Of a DNA stretch of 64,000 bases, positions 17,517-26,453 are shown one piece after another. How positions within the stretch are numbered: position 1 is the stretch's first letter; each line of letters opens with the position of its first letter. Source of the DNA: Chthoniobacter flavus Ellin428 (GTDB lineage Bacteria; Verrucomicrobiota; Verrucomicrobiia; Chthoniobacterales; Chthoniobacteraceae). The stretch spans positions 62,001 to 126,000 of the forward strand of contig NZ_ABVL01000016.1 of the NCBI RefSeq assembly GCF_000173075.1. The letters run 5' to 3'. The notes under the pieces were generated by a model. That model did no database searches and was not told the DNA's origin. It was given only the letters and a program-made list of their open reading frames with translations. The translations under genes and the position numbers were made by a program.

Positions 17517-20031
17517 TTTCTATTTTTTCCCACCACTGGTGATAAAGTCGTTCCATCGTTTCGTAAGGATCTTCGACGAGCAACGCCTCCTTGATCTTCG
17601 TAGCATACATCGCAAAGGACAGCGGCGGCACCATCGGTACCCGACGCAACCGCACCGGCTTCCTGGTTTGGGCGATGAGAAACTCCCGGGCACCTTCCGC
17701 ATCGATGAAGGTCTGCAAAGCATCGCGGCGCGCCTCTCGCATGAGCACGTGCTCGGGTTCGTGCTGCTGCAGCACATTGAAAATGACCTCGGCCGACCAC
17801 TGCAGTTTGCGGACGGATTTTTGGCGGTCGAAGTAGTTGCGATAAACCATGAGGCCGGTCTGGGCGGCATTGCGGAAATGATACTTCAACATGTCCGACT
17901 GCCGCAGCGCTTCGTCCAGGGCCTCGTCGAAACCTTCGGGGCTGAGGAGTCGCGGAAAGTCCGCTTCCACGAAACGTTGCCGCTTCGCCACAGTGAGCAC
18001 GAAGCCGTAATCGTGCGGCGTGGCGATGGCGTTGCCGCCGCGAGCTTCGCTGAGCCGGCGGGTGATGACTCGGGCGAGGGCATCGTTCGAGGTTCGGCCG
18101 ATGAGCGAATGGAAGAAGTAGTGCAGCGCGCCCTGTTCCTCGTCCTCGAGTTCTTCGACGAGCAGGAAATCCGCGGTCGGAATCTCCGAGAGTTCATGCT
18201 GGGCGAGATGCGTCTTGAGAAGGATCTCCGCGTTCGCCTTGCCGCAATCGAGGCGTTTCGCGATCCACTTGTCCACGTCCTTACGCCCTTCCTCAAAGGC
18301 GGCGCGCAGCTCTTTGCGGAAGGCATTGATCTCCTGCGCCACGCGATTGGAGAGCGGCATCTTGTTGGCATTCCAACGCGGGACCGTAGGCAGCGCGCCA
18401 TCGGCCTTGGTGACCCACGCTTCCATTTGCGTGATCTTTTCCAGACGCACCGGCCGGCCGGCGATCATGAAGACGTCGCCAATTTTTATTTGGCGGATGA
18501 ACGATTCCTCCACGCTGCCGAGCAGCCGCGTCTTGGTGCGGACCTGCACCTGGCCGACATTGGGGATGACGCCGATGTTTTGCAGGAACTCGCGGCGCAC
18601 GCGGCCCTCGCGAGTGCGGAATCCATCGGCATCGAGCACGATCTTGCCAAAGACCTCGCTGTAGCGCTGGCGCAACGAGGCGCCGCCACCGGCGAGGTAG
18701 TCGAGCACGTCGTCGAACATCCCGGCATCGAGGTCGCGGAAAGGATACGCCTTCCGGATGAGCGCCAGCGCGTCGGTGCGCGTCCAGTGCTCGGTGCAAC
18801 CCATGCTCACGACATGCTGGGCGAGAACATCGAGTGGTGATTCCGGCATGCGCACGTTGTCGAGCTGGCGGGCCCGCGAAAGGAGCACGGTGGCGCAGGA
18901 CTCGACGAGATCGCTGATGTTCGTGGCCATCAGGATGCCGCGGCTGATCGAACGGATGTTGTGTCCGGCGCGGCCCGCGCGTTGCAACGCTTTGCTCACG
19001 CCCTTGGGCGTGGACATCATCACCACGAGATCTACGGAGCCGATATCGATGCCGAGTTCGAGGCTGGTCGAGCAAACCACTGCTCGCAACTCGCCCCGTT
19101 TGAGGCGGTCCTCGACATCGCGGCGGACATCGCGTTCCAGCGAGGCGTGATGACATTCGATAACGTCCGCGAGATCGGGAAAATTCTCGCGCAGCCAATA
19201 GGTCGTCGCTTCCGCTCCGGAGCGGACATTGCAGAAGACGAGCGTCGTCTGGTGCTTGCGGATGAGGTCGCCGAGCTCGCGGATCATCCGCTGCCCGGTG
19301 TAGCCCGCCTCGGGATAGGGGTTCTTTCGCAGCGGGGTGTGCACGCTCAGCTTCACCTTCTTCGAGCTGGAGACATCGAGCGTCGCGCAAGTGCCGTGCG
19401 TACCGACGAGAAAACGCGCGACTTCATCCAGTGGCGCGATCGTAGCCGAAAGGCCGATGCGCTGAAGCTGGCCGCAATGGTGCGCCAGCCGTTCGATGCT
19501 GAGGGCGAGATGCGCGCCGCGCTTGTTCTCCGCGAGGGCGTGGATTTCATCGACGATCAACCAGCGCACCCGCGAGAGGTGGACGAGCCATCTTTCCTGG
19601 CTGAGTAGCACGCAAAGGCTTTCCGGAGTGGTGAGGAGGAAGTGCGGCGGCTTCGTGTATTGCCGGGCTCGCTCGCTGGAGGTCGTGTCGCCGGTGCGCA
19701 GCTGAACGCGAATGGGAGGCTGGTCGCCATAAAGCTCCCGCAAAGGCTCAAGTAGGTTTTTCTCCAAGTCGTAGCTCAGCGCGCGAAGCGGCGAGACGTA
19801 GACGCAATGGATGGCGTCGCGCAGTTCACCGCGGGCGTGGAGTTGCACGAGCTCGTCGAGCACCCCGAGGAAGGCCGCAAAGGTCTTGCCCGTGCCGGTC
19901 GGGGAGGCGAGCAGGATGTTCTCGCCCCGAGCGATCCGCGGCCAGGCGGCCTCCTGCGCCGGGGTCGGCGTGCCATATCGGTCCGCAAACCAGGCGAAGG
20001 CGGAGGGGCTGGCGGAAGATTCGACAGGCAT
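17497..20031 (-). CDS. lhr: Ligase-associated DEXH-box helicase Lhr
   Basis: An 844-residue superfamily 2 helicase of the Lhr family, in the short form associated with pdeM. Walker A is in 'ILLASPTGTGKTFAAFLG', motif II is 'DEIH' in 'LIVDEIHALAENKRGAHLAL', motif III 'GLSATIAPLDEVARFL', motif IV-VI regions 'TLVFCNVRSGAEATTYWLRE' and 'QRAGRAGHN'. The winged-helix and DUF-type C-terminal domains of Lhr core follow. It translocates 3' to 5' on single-stranded DNA and prefers RNA-DNA hybrids in characterised members. It starts at ATG 20031, divergent from the GHL10 gene 52 bases away. Confidence 0.93.
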   Translation of the reverse strand: MPVESSASPSAFAWFADRYGTPTPAQEAAWPRIARGENILLASPTGTGKTFAAFLGVLDELVQLHARGELRDAIHCVYVSPLRALSYDLEKNLLEPLRELYGDQPPIRVQLRTGDTTSSERARQYTKPPHFLLTTPESLCVLLSQERWLVHLSRVRWLIVDEIHALAENKRGAHLALSIERLAHHCGQLQRIGLSATIAPLDEVARFLVGTHGTCATLDVSSSKKVKLSVHTPLRKNPYPEAGYTGQRMIRELGDLIRKHQTTLVFCNVRSGAEATTYWLRENFPDLADVIECHHASLERDVRRDVEDRLKRGELRAVVCSTSLELGIDIGSVDLVVMMSTPKGVSKALQRAGRAGHNIRSISRGILMATNISDLVESCATVLLSRARQLDNVRMPESPLDVLAQHVVSMGCTEHWTRTDALALIRKAYPFRDLDAGMFDDVLDYLAGGGASLRQRYSEVFGKIVLDADGFRTREGRVRREFLQNIGVIPNVGQVQVRTKTRLLGSVEESFIRQIKIGDVFMIAGRPVRLEKITQMEAWVTKADGALPTVPRWNANKMPLSNRVAQEINAFRKELRAAFEEGRKDVDKWIAKRLDCGKANAEILLKTHLAQHELSEIPTADFLLVEELEDEEQGALHYFFHSLIGRTSNDALARVITRRLSEARGGNAIATPHDYGFVLTVAKRQRFVEADFPRLLSPEGFDEALDEALRQSDMLKYHFRNAAQTGLMVYRNYFDRQKSVRKLQWSAEVIFNVLQQHEPEHVLMREARRDALQTFIDAEGAREFLIAQTRKPVRLRRVPMVPPLSFAMYATKIKEALLVEDPYETMERLYHQWWEKIENGPHPS

Positions 20032-20083
20032 GAAGGGTGGAAAATCGACGCACTTTGCATACAGTCAACTCCATCGCTTACGC

Positions 20084-21250
20084 ATGAAGATTCCGCTGCT
20101 CTGCCTGCTGGTCCTGTCGCTTTTGGTCTCCCCCCTGGCCGCGCAGCCGGAGTTCCGGGGCGCCTGGGTGGCCACGGTCTTCAATCTCGACTGGCCCTCC
20201 AAAGCTGGCCTTTCCGAAGCGGAACAGAAAGCCCAACTGCGAGACATTTTCGATCGTGCCCAGCAACTCAAGCTCAATGCCATTCTGCTTCAGGTGCGCT
20301 CCATGTCGGATGCCTGCTACGCCTCGAGGCGCGAGCCATGGTCCACCTTCCTTACCGGCAAGCAGGGCGTCGATCCGGGCTACGATCCGCTCGCCTACGC
20401 CATTACCGAAGCGCACGCCCGCGGCATCGAGTTGCACGCCTGGTTTAATCCATTCCGTGCCGGGACCAAAGGCGGATCGTCCTGCGCCGCGAATCATGTG
20501 ACCCGCGCGCATCCCGAATGGATTCGACCCTACGGCAGCCAGCTTTGGCTCGACCCGGGCGATCCGAACGCGCGCCGCTATGTGCTCGATGTCATCCTCG
20601 ATGTGGTGAAGCGCTACGACATCGATGGCGTGCACATCGACGACTACTTCTATCCTTACCCGGTAAAGGGCGCCGAATTTCCCGACGACGTCACGTGGCA
20701 AAAGTACGGCATGGCTGGCGGTAAGTCCCGGGCCGATTGGCGCCGTGACAATATCAACCGCTTCGTCGAGGCCATGTATCACGAAGTGAAAGCCGCGAAG
20801 CCATCGGTGCGGGTGGGCATCAGTCCGTTCGGCATCTGGCGCCCGAAAGTGCCCGCCACCATCGAGGCGCAACTCGATGCCTACGCGCAGCTTTACGCGG
20901 ATGCGCGCTACTGGTTGTCCGAAGGTTGGTGTGACTACCTGGCGCCGCAATTGTATTGGGGCATTCATCCGGATAAGCAGAGTTTCCCCGTGTTGCTCAA
21001 TTGGTGGCGCCAGCAGAGCACCGCGGGTCGCCCTGTATGGCCAGGCATCGCCACGGAACGCATCGGCAAACCTTACGACGTTGGCGAGATTGCGCGGCAG
21101 ATCGAGCTCACGCGCCAGAGCCTGCCGGCGAATGGAGAGCCCGGAAATATCCAGTGGAGCATGAAGGCGCTGATGCACAATCAGGGCGGCGTAGCCGATT
21201 TGCTCAAGCGTGAAGTCTATGGCGAAAAGGCGGAGTTGCCCAGCCGCTGA
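20084..21250 (+). CDS. Secreted GHL10-family glycoside hydrolase (DigH/YddW-like)
   Basis: A 388-residue exported TIM-barrel protein of the GHL10 (formerly DUF187) family. The signal peptide is 'MKIPLLCLLVLSLLVSPLAA', and the mature start 'QPEFRGAWVATVFNLDWPSK' is the hallmark of the family. Further motifs are 'LNAILLQVRSMSDACYAS', 'ARGIELHAWFNPFR', 'YDIDGVHIDDYFYP' (with the putative catalytic D-D) and 'CDYLAPQLYWGI'. The E. coli member DigH cleaves stem-peptide-free glycan strands, so a role in peptidoglycan remodelling is the best guess. I chose the ATG at 20084 because the upstream open frame is antisense to lhr. It is 7 bases upstream of bpt. Confidence 0.88.
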   Translation: MKIPLLCLLVLSLLVSPLAAQPEFRGAWVATVFNLDWPSKAGLSEAEQKAQLRDIFDRAQQLKLNAILLQVRSMSDACYASRREPWSTFLTGKQGVDPGYDPLAYAITEAHARGIELHAWFNPFRAGTKGGSSCAANHVTRAHPEWIRPYGSQLWLDPGDPNARRYVLDVILDVVKRYDIDGVHIDDYFYPYPVKGAEFPDDVTWQKYGMAGGKSRADWRRDNINRFVEAMYHEVKAAKPSVRVGISPFGIWRPKVPATIEAQLDAYAQLYADARYWLSEGWCDYLAPQLYWGIHPDKQSFPVLLNWWRQQSTAGRPVWPGIATERIGKPYDVGEIARQIELTRQSLPANGEPGNIQWSMKALMHNQGGVADLLKREVYGEKAELPSR

Positions 21251-21257
21251 TTGACTT

Positions 21258-21971
21258 ATGGCTCGCGAACTCTGGCACGCCGCGCTCGATGAGCCCTGTC
21301 CCTATTTGGCGGACTTGGGAGCGACGACCGACTACCGGATCCTCACCGAAGTCACGACCGAAGAGCATGAGGAGATGATCCTTCGCGGATGGCGCCGTTT
21401 TGGGATGCAGTATTTCCGGCCGCGCTGTGCGGCCTGTTTGGAATGTGTGTCCCTGCGCGTGCCGGTGGCCTCGTTCCGGCCGACGAAGAGCCAGCGGCGC
21501 GCGTGGCGGAAGTGCGGTCACCTGCATGTGCGGATGGGCCCGCCGCAGGCAAATGACGAGCGGGTGGAGTTGTTTCACGCGTGGCATGCGATGCGTGAGG
21601 AGAGCCGCGGCTGGAAGCCGACGAGCATGACGCTACGGGAATATGCGCTGACCTTTTGCACGCCGAATCCGTGCGCCCGGGAGATGGCCTATTACGATGG
21701 CGAGCGGCTTGTAGCCATCGGGCATATCGACGTGACGCCGAAGGCGGTGAGCTCGATCTACTTTTTCTATCATCCGGATGTGAGCGCGTATTCGCTAGGG
21801 GTGGCCAGCATACTCTTTGAAATCCAGTGGGCGCGGCGGATGGGGCGACCGTATCTGTATCTCGGCTATCGGATCAGCAGTTGTCCGTCCACGGCGTACA
21901 AGTCGCAATATGGGCCGCATGAGTTATTGCACGGGCGACCGGGGCCGGAGGATGCGCCGGTATGGAAGTGA
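21258..21971 (+). CDS. bpt: Aspartate/glutamate leucyltransferase (Bpt)
   Basis: N-end rule aminoacyl-tRNA-protein transferase that adds Leu to N-terminal Asp or Glu, marking proteins for ClpAP. The protein is 237 residues, as usual. The N-terminal domain has 'LRGWRRFGMQYFRPRCAACL' with the conserved cysteines (C-x-x-C-x-x-C pattern 'CAACLEC'), then 'VPVASFRPTKSQRR'. The C-terminal GNAT-like domain has 'SSIYFFYHPDVSAYSLG' and ends 'YLYLGYRISSCPSTAYKS', typical of bacterial Ate/Bpt. Assignment to Bpt rather than Ate1 rests on general bacterial pattern and is not certain. It is likely co-transcribed with the GHL10 gene. Confidence 0.88.
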   Translation: MARELWHAALDEPCPYLADLGATTDYRILTEVTTEEHEEMILRGWRRFGMQYFRPRCAACLECVSLRVPVASFRPTKSQRRAWRKCGHLHVRMGPPQANDERVELFHAWHAMREESRGWKPTSMTLREYALTFCTPNPCAREMAYYDGERLVAIGHIDVTPKAVSSIYFFYHPDVSAYSLGVASILFEIQWARRMGRPYLYLGYRISSCPSTAYKSQYGPHELLHGRPGPEDAPVWK

Positions 21972-21993
21972 CGCTGTCGAACTGGAGCTGGAG

Positions 21994-22013
21994 GGAAGCG
22001 CTCCGTCGCTTCC
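21994..22013. terminator. Small hairpin between convergent bpt and pyrophosphatase genes
   Basis: A 7-base perfect stem 'ggaagcg / cgcttcc' with a 6-base loop lies 22 bases after the bpt stop. There is no T-run. It may serve as a weak bidirectional terminator. The rest of this 139-base gap shows nothing recognisable. Confidence 0.35.
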
Positions 22014-22110
22014 TCGGCTACGTCTGTTCGCTGCACCGACGGGGGCTCGCCCAAGGACCTGCCACCACTTGTCCCGTACGCCGCCGCCTCGGCGGTGCCC
22101 TCCAAAGACG

Positions 22111-23769
22111 TCAGCTCTTGCTCGCGTCCATGAGGGCGAGGCAGTGCAGCAGGTAGGGCAGGAGCTGCTTCTTGCGCGAGACGACGCCGGCCAGTTCCCA
22201 GACGTGTGGGTTGCGCTGCGGGTAATCGATCTTTTGCAAATACGCGTCCGCGCCTTGCACGAGGAGCAGCGACGATTGGTCGTTGATGTCCGTGACGAGG
22301 AGCGCAGAGAAGAGCAGGCCCTCCTTCTTGCGGAAGGCATCGAGCGCGGTGAGCAGCGCTTCGCTCTTCTCGTGGAAGTGGGCGAACGAGAGTTCCTCGA
22401 TCTGCGCAACGCTGAAGCGGTGATCGTTTTCCTCGTATGGCTTGCAGTCGGCGTTGATCGCCTGCTCGGGCGTCATCGTGAGCAGCGGCGAGCCAACGCT
22501 GAAGATTTGCTCGGCCAGATCGTCCGGGTCGACCCCGGCGGTCTTGGAAAGATAGTTGAGGAGGTCGCAGTCGGCGGGCGTCGTGGTCGGCGACGTGAGG
22601 TTCAGCGTATCGGAAACGATGCCGGCCATGAGCAACCCGGCGATGTTCGGCGGAACGCCGATCCCGAGCTGCCGATAGCACATCGTGACGATGCTGCTCG
22701 TGGAACCGACCGGGTTGTTCCAAAAGAGGATCGGCGTATCGCTCGAGAAACCGCCCAGCTTGTGGTGGTCGAGGATCTCGATGATCGGGACCTTGTCCGC
22801 ACCGCGCACGGCTTGGGTCAGTTCGTTGTGATCGACGAGGATGAGTTGGCGCTGGATGTCCTTGAGGAAGTCGGATTTCGAAAGGATGCCGACGAGTGTG
22901 CCCTGCTCGTCGATGACCGGGAAAATGAACGCGGCGCTTTGCGCGGCGAGCTGGCGCGCATCTTCGAGCAGTGTGTCCGGTTGGAAGCTGCGATAGTCGG
23001 ACTCGATCATGCGCTCGATCCGTACGGCACCACGGGCGAGAAGCACGCTGGTGGCGGTATCGTGCGGCGAACTGATCACCGTCACGCCGGCGGCGCGCGC
23101 CTTTGCGCGAATCTCCTCGTCGATCGGCAAGCCGCCGGTGACCACGATGGCGTGGACGCGCGCCTCGATGGCCATCTCCTGGATGTGCGGGCGGTCGCCG
23201 ACGAAGAGCACGACGTTGCGATTGGCGTAACGCTGGAGGCGCGGGTGAAAGGAATCCTGCGCCATGGCGCCGACCATGAGGAATTGCTCCTCGGTCTTGG
23301 CCGAGAGCGAGCCGGAAACCAGCGCGCCGCCAAACGTGGTGACGATATCCGCGAGCGACGCGGTGACGATGCGCGTGCTGCCGGCTTCCTCGCGCGGCGG
23401 GAAAAGGTGATGGCTCACCATGAAGGCGCTGAGCAGGCCGAGGCAGCGGTTCTTTTCATCCACCACCGGCAGGCCGCGCAGGCGCTTTTTGTCGATGAGC
23501 TGCAGCGCGTCGTAGACCGGCGAATCGGCGCGGACCGAAATGACGCGCGACTCCATCACGTCGCTCACCCGCGGCGAGAGATCGTTGATGAGCACCGGCG
23601 CCTCGACGCCGAATTTGTTGAGGACGAAATCGATGCGCTCGTTGGTGTTGCCGCAGCGTGCGGCGACGACACCGGATTGTCCGTTCAGTCGCTTGAGCTC
23701 GGCGTAACCAATGGCCGCACAGATGGAATCCATGTCGGGATTCTTGTGGCCAATAACGATCGTCTGCAT
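22111..23769 (-). CDS. Manganese-dependent inorganic pyrophosphatase with CBS and DRTGG domains
   Basis: A family II (DHH-superfamily) pyrophosphatase that hydrolyses PPi to phosphate, 552 residues when started at the ATG 23769 ('MQTIVIGHKNPDMDSICAAI'). The DHH core is split: motif I 'GHKNPDMDS' at the N terminus, and later 'LVDHNELTQAV', 'EILDHHKLGGF' (D-H-H) and the DHHA2 domain at the C terminus. Between them is an insert with two CBS halves ('MESRVISVRADSPVYDALQL', 'VDEKNRCLGLLS') flanking a DRTGG domain ('IHAIVVTGGLPIDEEIR' region). In known members the CBS pair binds adenine nucleotides and regulates activity, so AMP/ATP control is expected. It stands alone. Confidence 0.93.
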   Translation of the reverse strand: MQTIVIGHKNPDMDSICAAIGYAELKRLNGQSGVVAARCGNTNERIDFVLNKFGVEAPVLINDLSPRVSDVMESRVISVRADSPVYDALQLIDKKRLRGLPVVDEKNRCLGLLSAFMVSHHLFPPREEAGSTRIVTASLADIVTTFGGALVSGSLSAKTEEQFLMVGAMAQDSFHPRLQRYANRNVVLFVGDRPHIQEMAIEARVHAIVVTGGLPIDEEIRAKARAAGVTVISSPHDTATSVLLARGAVRIERMIESDYRSFQPDTLLEDARQLAAQSAAFIFPVIDEQGTLVGILSKSDFLKDIQRQLILVDHNELTQAVRGADKVPIIEILDHHKLGGFSSDTPILFWNNPVGSTSSIVTMCYRQLGIGVPPNIAGLLMAGIVSDTLNLTSPTTTPADCDLLNYLSKTAGVDPDDLAEQIFSVGSPLLTMTPEQAINADCKPYEENDHRFSVAQIEELSFAHFHEKSEALLTALDAFRKKEGLLFSALLVTDINDQSSLLLVQGADAYLQKIDYPQRNPHVWELAGVVSRKKQLLPYLLHCLALMDASKS

Positions 23770-23853
23770 GGCCGCGGAAGATGAAGATGCAGCAGGGAAA
23801 CGCAAGCCCCCAGACTTGGCGTCCCGGTGAAAACTGCGTGATTCCGGGAGCGA

Positions 23854-24625
23854 CTAGAACGCCGGAGGGTCGTCGACTCCGTCTTCGAGACCACGTTTTC
23901 CGGTCGTCTCCATCCCGGTCAGCCCGTGCTTGAGTTGCTCCATCTTACGGCGATCGACCGAACTCGCGGGGTCATAAGCCGTTCCATTGCGGAAACGGAA
24001 GAGCTTTTCCAGGCGCGCCTCGAGTCGGGCGAGGACAGATTGTTTTTCCACCGGTTTCGCCACGTCGACGTGCACCGCGGGTTGTGTCCTCTCGGCGACA
24101 TGCACCCGCGCCTGTGGTTGGGGCACGCGTTGCGCGACCTCGCTTCGGAACTGCACCTGCATCGCGCTACGCTTCGGCGGCACTACCGCTTTGCCACTTC
24201 CGCAACGCGCCGGGTAATGCTTCGCCTCGATGACCTCGGCCTTGCGCCGGCAGTAAAAGGAAATCTGTTTCTCCAGATCGCCGGCCGGCAGCCAGACCGG
24301 CAGCGCAGTCCGGTCATCCTTCAGCCACCACGGATAGCCGGGGACTGTCATTGTCACGATAGACCACCGCGGTGCGCGTGCCGACGGCTTCCTCGTAGTG
24401 GTTCGTGTAGTAGTGGTACTGGTAGGTGACGACGCAATGCTCCACGCCCTGATCGAGCAACACAGCGTGCAGTTTTTCGGCGTAAAAAGCCGAGGGGTCG
24501 GCCTGGAGATATGCGTCTCCGGGGCGCACGCCCACCACGGTGTCCCACGTCTTCGATTTCTCGGATACCTGACAGCTGGTGAGGCCGAGGCAAACGGCAA
24601 TGGAAAGAGCGAGCGGGTTTTGCAT
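23854..24625 (-). CDS. Hypothetical lipoprotein, frameshifted
   Basis: The ATG at 24625 begins 'MQNPLALSIAVCLGLTSCQV', a lipoprotein signal peptide with lipobox L-T-S-C. The mature part continues 'YQYHYYTNHYEEAVGTRTAV' and then loses frame at about 24346. The other frame carries on with 'VPGYPWWLKDDRTALPVW' and a long Pro/Val/Gln-rich tail ending at 23854 ('KRGLEDGVDDPPAF'). One extra base (24346) would join them into a product of about 255 residues. A charged segment, 'LARLEARLEKLFRFRNG', lies near the end. No domain is recognised; it would be anchored to a membrane. The two halves could also be genuinely separate, but the protein-level join is smooth. Confidence 0.62.
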
Positions 24626-24732
24626 GGGCGGCAAGAACTTAAGAACCAGACGGTTCTGCGCGGGCGTACAAGATTCTGGCTCCCGCCTCAATCAAAAACT
24701 GCGCGTTTTCGCGGAGCGACCGGGAGGGGCGC

Positions 24733-26337
24733 TTAGAGAAGTCCCAGCCGGTTTTTCCAGATCCAGGTCTCGGCTTTAACCGTCAGTTCGGCAGTGTTAA
24801 ACGGCTTGGGAAGGAAGTCATTGCCGCCGCTGAGGCTGGCCTGCGCCCTCCCGTCGAGCGTATTGGTCACGGTCAGGAAAATGACGGGCGTCTTGCGGTA
24901 GGCGTCCTTTTGGCGAAGACGGTCGCAAAGGGTGGGGCCGTTTACGTTCGGTAGACCGACGTCGAGAAGGAGCAGGTCGTAGTCTTCTTTGTCGATCAAT
25001 TGCTCGGCCGTGCCACTGTCGGAGCAGGTCGTGGTCGGCAGTTGAGCGAGTTCGAGAGTAGCCGCCAGGGTATGGAGAAGGTCGTTATCGTCGTCCACGG
25101 CGAGGACTTTCGGGTGCGGCAGGCCTTTGGCGCGGTCATGATGCCGCGGGTCCAGCAGGCTGGAGATCAGCTCCGTGGCTTGGGTGAGAGTCTGGATCTG
25201 CGCGGCTGTGGGGCCGTCGGCTTTGCCGATGCATTCCTGAAGCAAGGCTTCCATGGCGAGGCTGATCCGCACGATCGGGTGGTTGCCGAGAGTGGAAGCG
25301 GCTTGCGCGAGCTTGGCGCCTTGTGTCGCGAGCTGAGCCCGGGCCCCGCGATCATTACCGTTTGCCTGCAGCCGGTTCAGCGCCATAGCCAGACATTTCA
25401 AAGGAGTGGCGATGGCCTGCAGGTGAGGGGGGAGGGGAAGATTGATCTTCTGGGTCGCTTCGGTCGGAGACTCTCCGGGCACGGCTACCGCTATTTTTGC
25501 GGGAGTGCTGGGAGCGGCTGCCGGTGCGGGAGCCGCGACAGGCGCTGCAGGAAGCGTCATGGGCGGAGCTGGCATGGAGCCGACCGGCGCGGTATCTCCG
25601 GCCGAGGACTCCAGTGGTTCGCTGGAATCGAAATGCACGGCGCTGCCGTTCACTCCTTCGACATCGACCCCGGCCTGCTGTCGCAGCATTTGGAGCTCGC
25701 GGCTGTGCGTCACTTTCTCGGCTTGCAGGAGCTCGCATGCCTGGCGGGCGGCGTCGCGCTCGCGCGTCGTGGCGGACAGTTCTTCGCGCAGCTTTTCCAG
25801 CTCGAGCTTGAGGCCGGCGGAGAGATGGCGCAGGTCGTCGCGTTCGGCCACGATCGTTTTCATCGTGTCGTTGGCAGCGGCAAAAGGAGTGTTGTCCGCC
25901 TTCTTGGTGACGAGGCGGGCGCTGCTCAGAATGTCGATCTGCCGTTGCAGGGCCACGATCTGGCCTTGCAGATCCGCGTTCTCTCCGCGAAGGAAGGCCA
26001 TGTCTTTTTCCAATTGGGCGTTCGACATCCGCGGCAATCCCGAACCACGGGCGGGGTCGAATTCGCATTCCACCGTTCCAAAAGTGACCCGACAGGGCTG
26101 GCGCAGATGGTAATCCGTAATGGGCGAGCCATCCACGAAACTGAGGTTGGTCGAGCCGAGATCGTGCAAGCGGTAATGCCCGTCGTCCGACATGAGCAAT
26201 TCCGCATGGTGCGCCGAGACGCTGCGATCGATAACCTGGATCGTATTGTCCGGGCGACGTCCGACCGTGACCTTGTCAGCCGTCAATTCGTGTGTGATTT
26301 CGCTCTGGTCAGGGAGCTTTATTCGAAGAGTTGGCAT
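24733..26337 (-). CDS. FHA - coiled coil - response-regulator receiver protein
   Basis: A 534-residue cytosolic signalling protein. Residues about 1-95 form an FHA domain, a phosphothreonine-binding module ('VTVGRRPDNTIQVIDRSVSA' with the G-R and S-x-x-H motifs, then 'LHDLGSTNLSFVDG'). A coiled coil follows (about 110-235, rich in Glu/Arg/Leu). Next are a Pro/Ala-rich linker and a helical segment of about 100 residues that resembles an Hpt-like bundle but shows no clear phospho-histidine motif. The C-terminal REC domain (about 410-534) has 'VLAVDDDNDLL', the phospho-acceptor 'LLLLDVGLPNVNG', 'VIFLTVTN' and 'LPKPFN'. It links Ser/Thr-kinase and two-component signalling. No kinase is adjacent. 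Confidence 0.85.
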   Translation of the reverse strand: MPTLRIKLPDQSEITHELTADKVTVGRRPDNTIQVIDRSVSAHHAELLMSDDGHYRLHDLGSTNLSFVDGSPITDYHLRQPCRVTFGTVECEFDPARGSGLPRMSNAQLEKDMAFLRGENADLQGQIVALQRQIDILSSARLVTKKADNTPFAAANDTMKTIVAERDDLRHLSAGLKLELEKLREELSATTRERDAARQACELLQAEKVTHSRELQMLRQQAGVDVEGVNGSAVHFDSSEPLESSAGDTAPVGSMPAPPMTLPAAPVAAPAPAAAPSTPAKIAVAVPGESPTEATQKINLPLPPHLQAIATPLKCLAMALNRLQANGNDRGARAQLATQGAKLAQAASTLGNHPIVRISLAMEALLQECIGKADGPTAAQIQTLTQATELISSLLDPRHHDRAKGLPHPKVLAVDDDNDLLHTLAATLELAQLPTTTCSDSGTAEQLIDKEDYDLLLLDVGLPNVNGPTLCDRLRQKDAYRKTPVIFLTVTNTLDGRAQASLSGGNDFLPKPFNTAELTVKAETWIWKNRLGLL

Positions 26338-26453
26338 GGGCTGGAAGCTGGGTATTCACGGGAACAGTTTATTGAGAGAGCAAAAGTAATGCCGCATGCG
26401 TGCAACTACTTGCGTTTAGACGAGATTTGCTCAATGGTCCGACCCCTTTTCTC

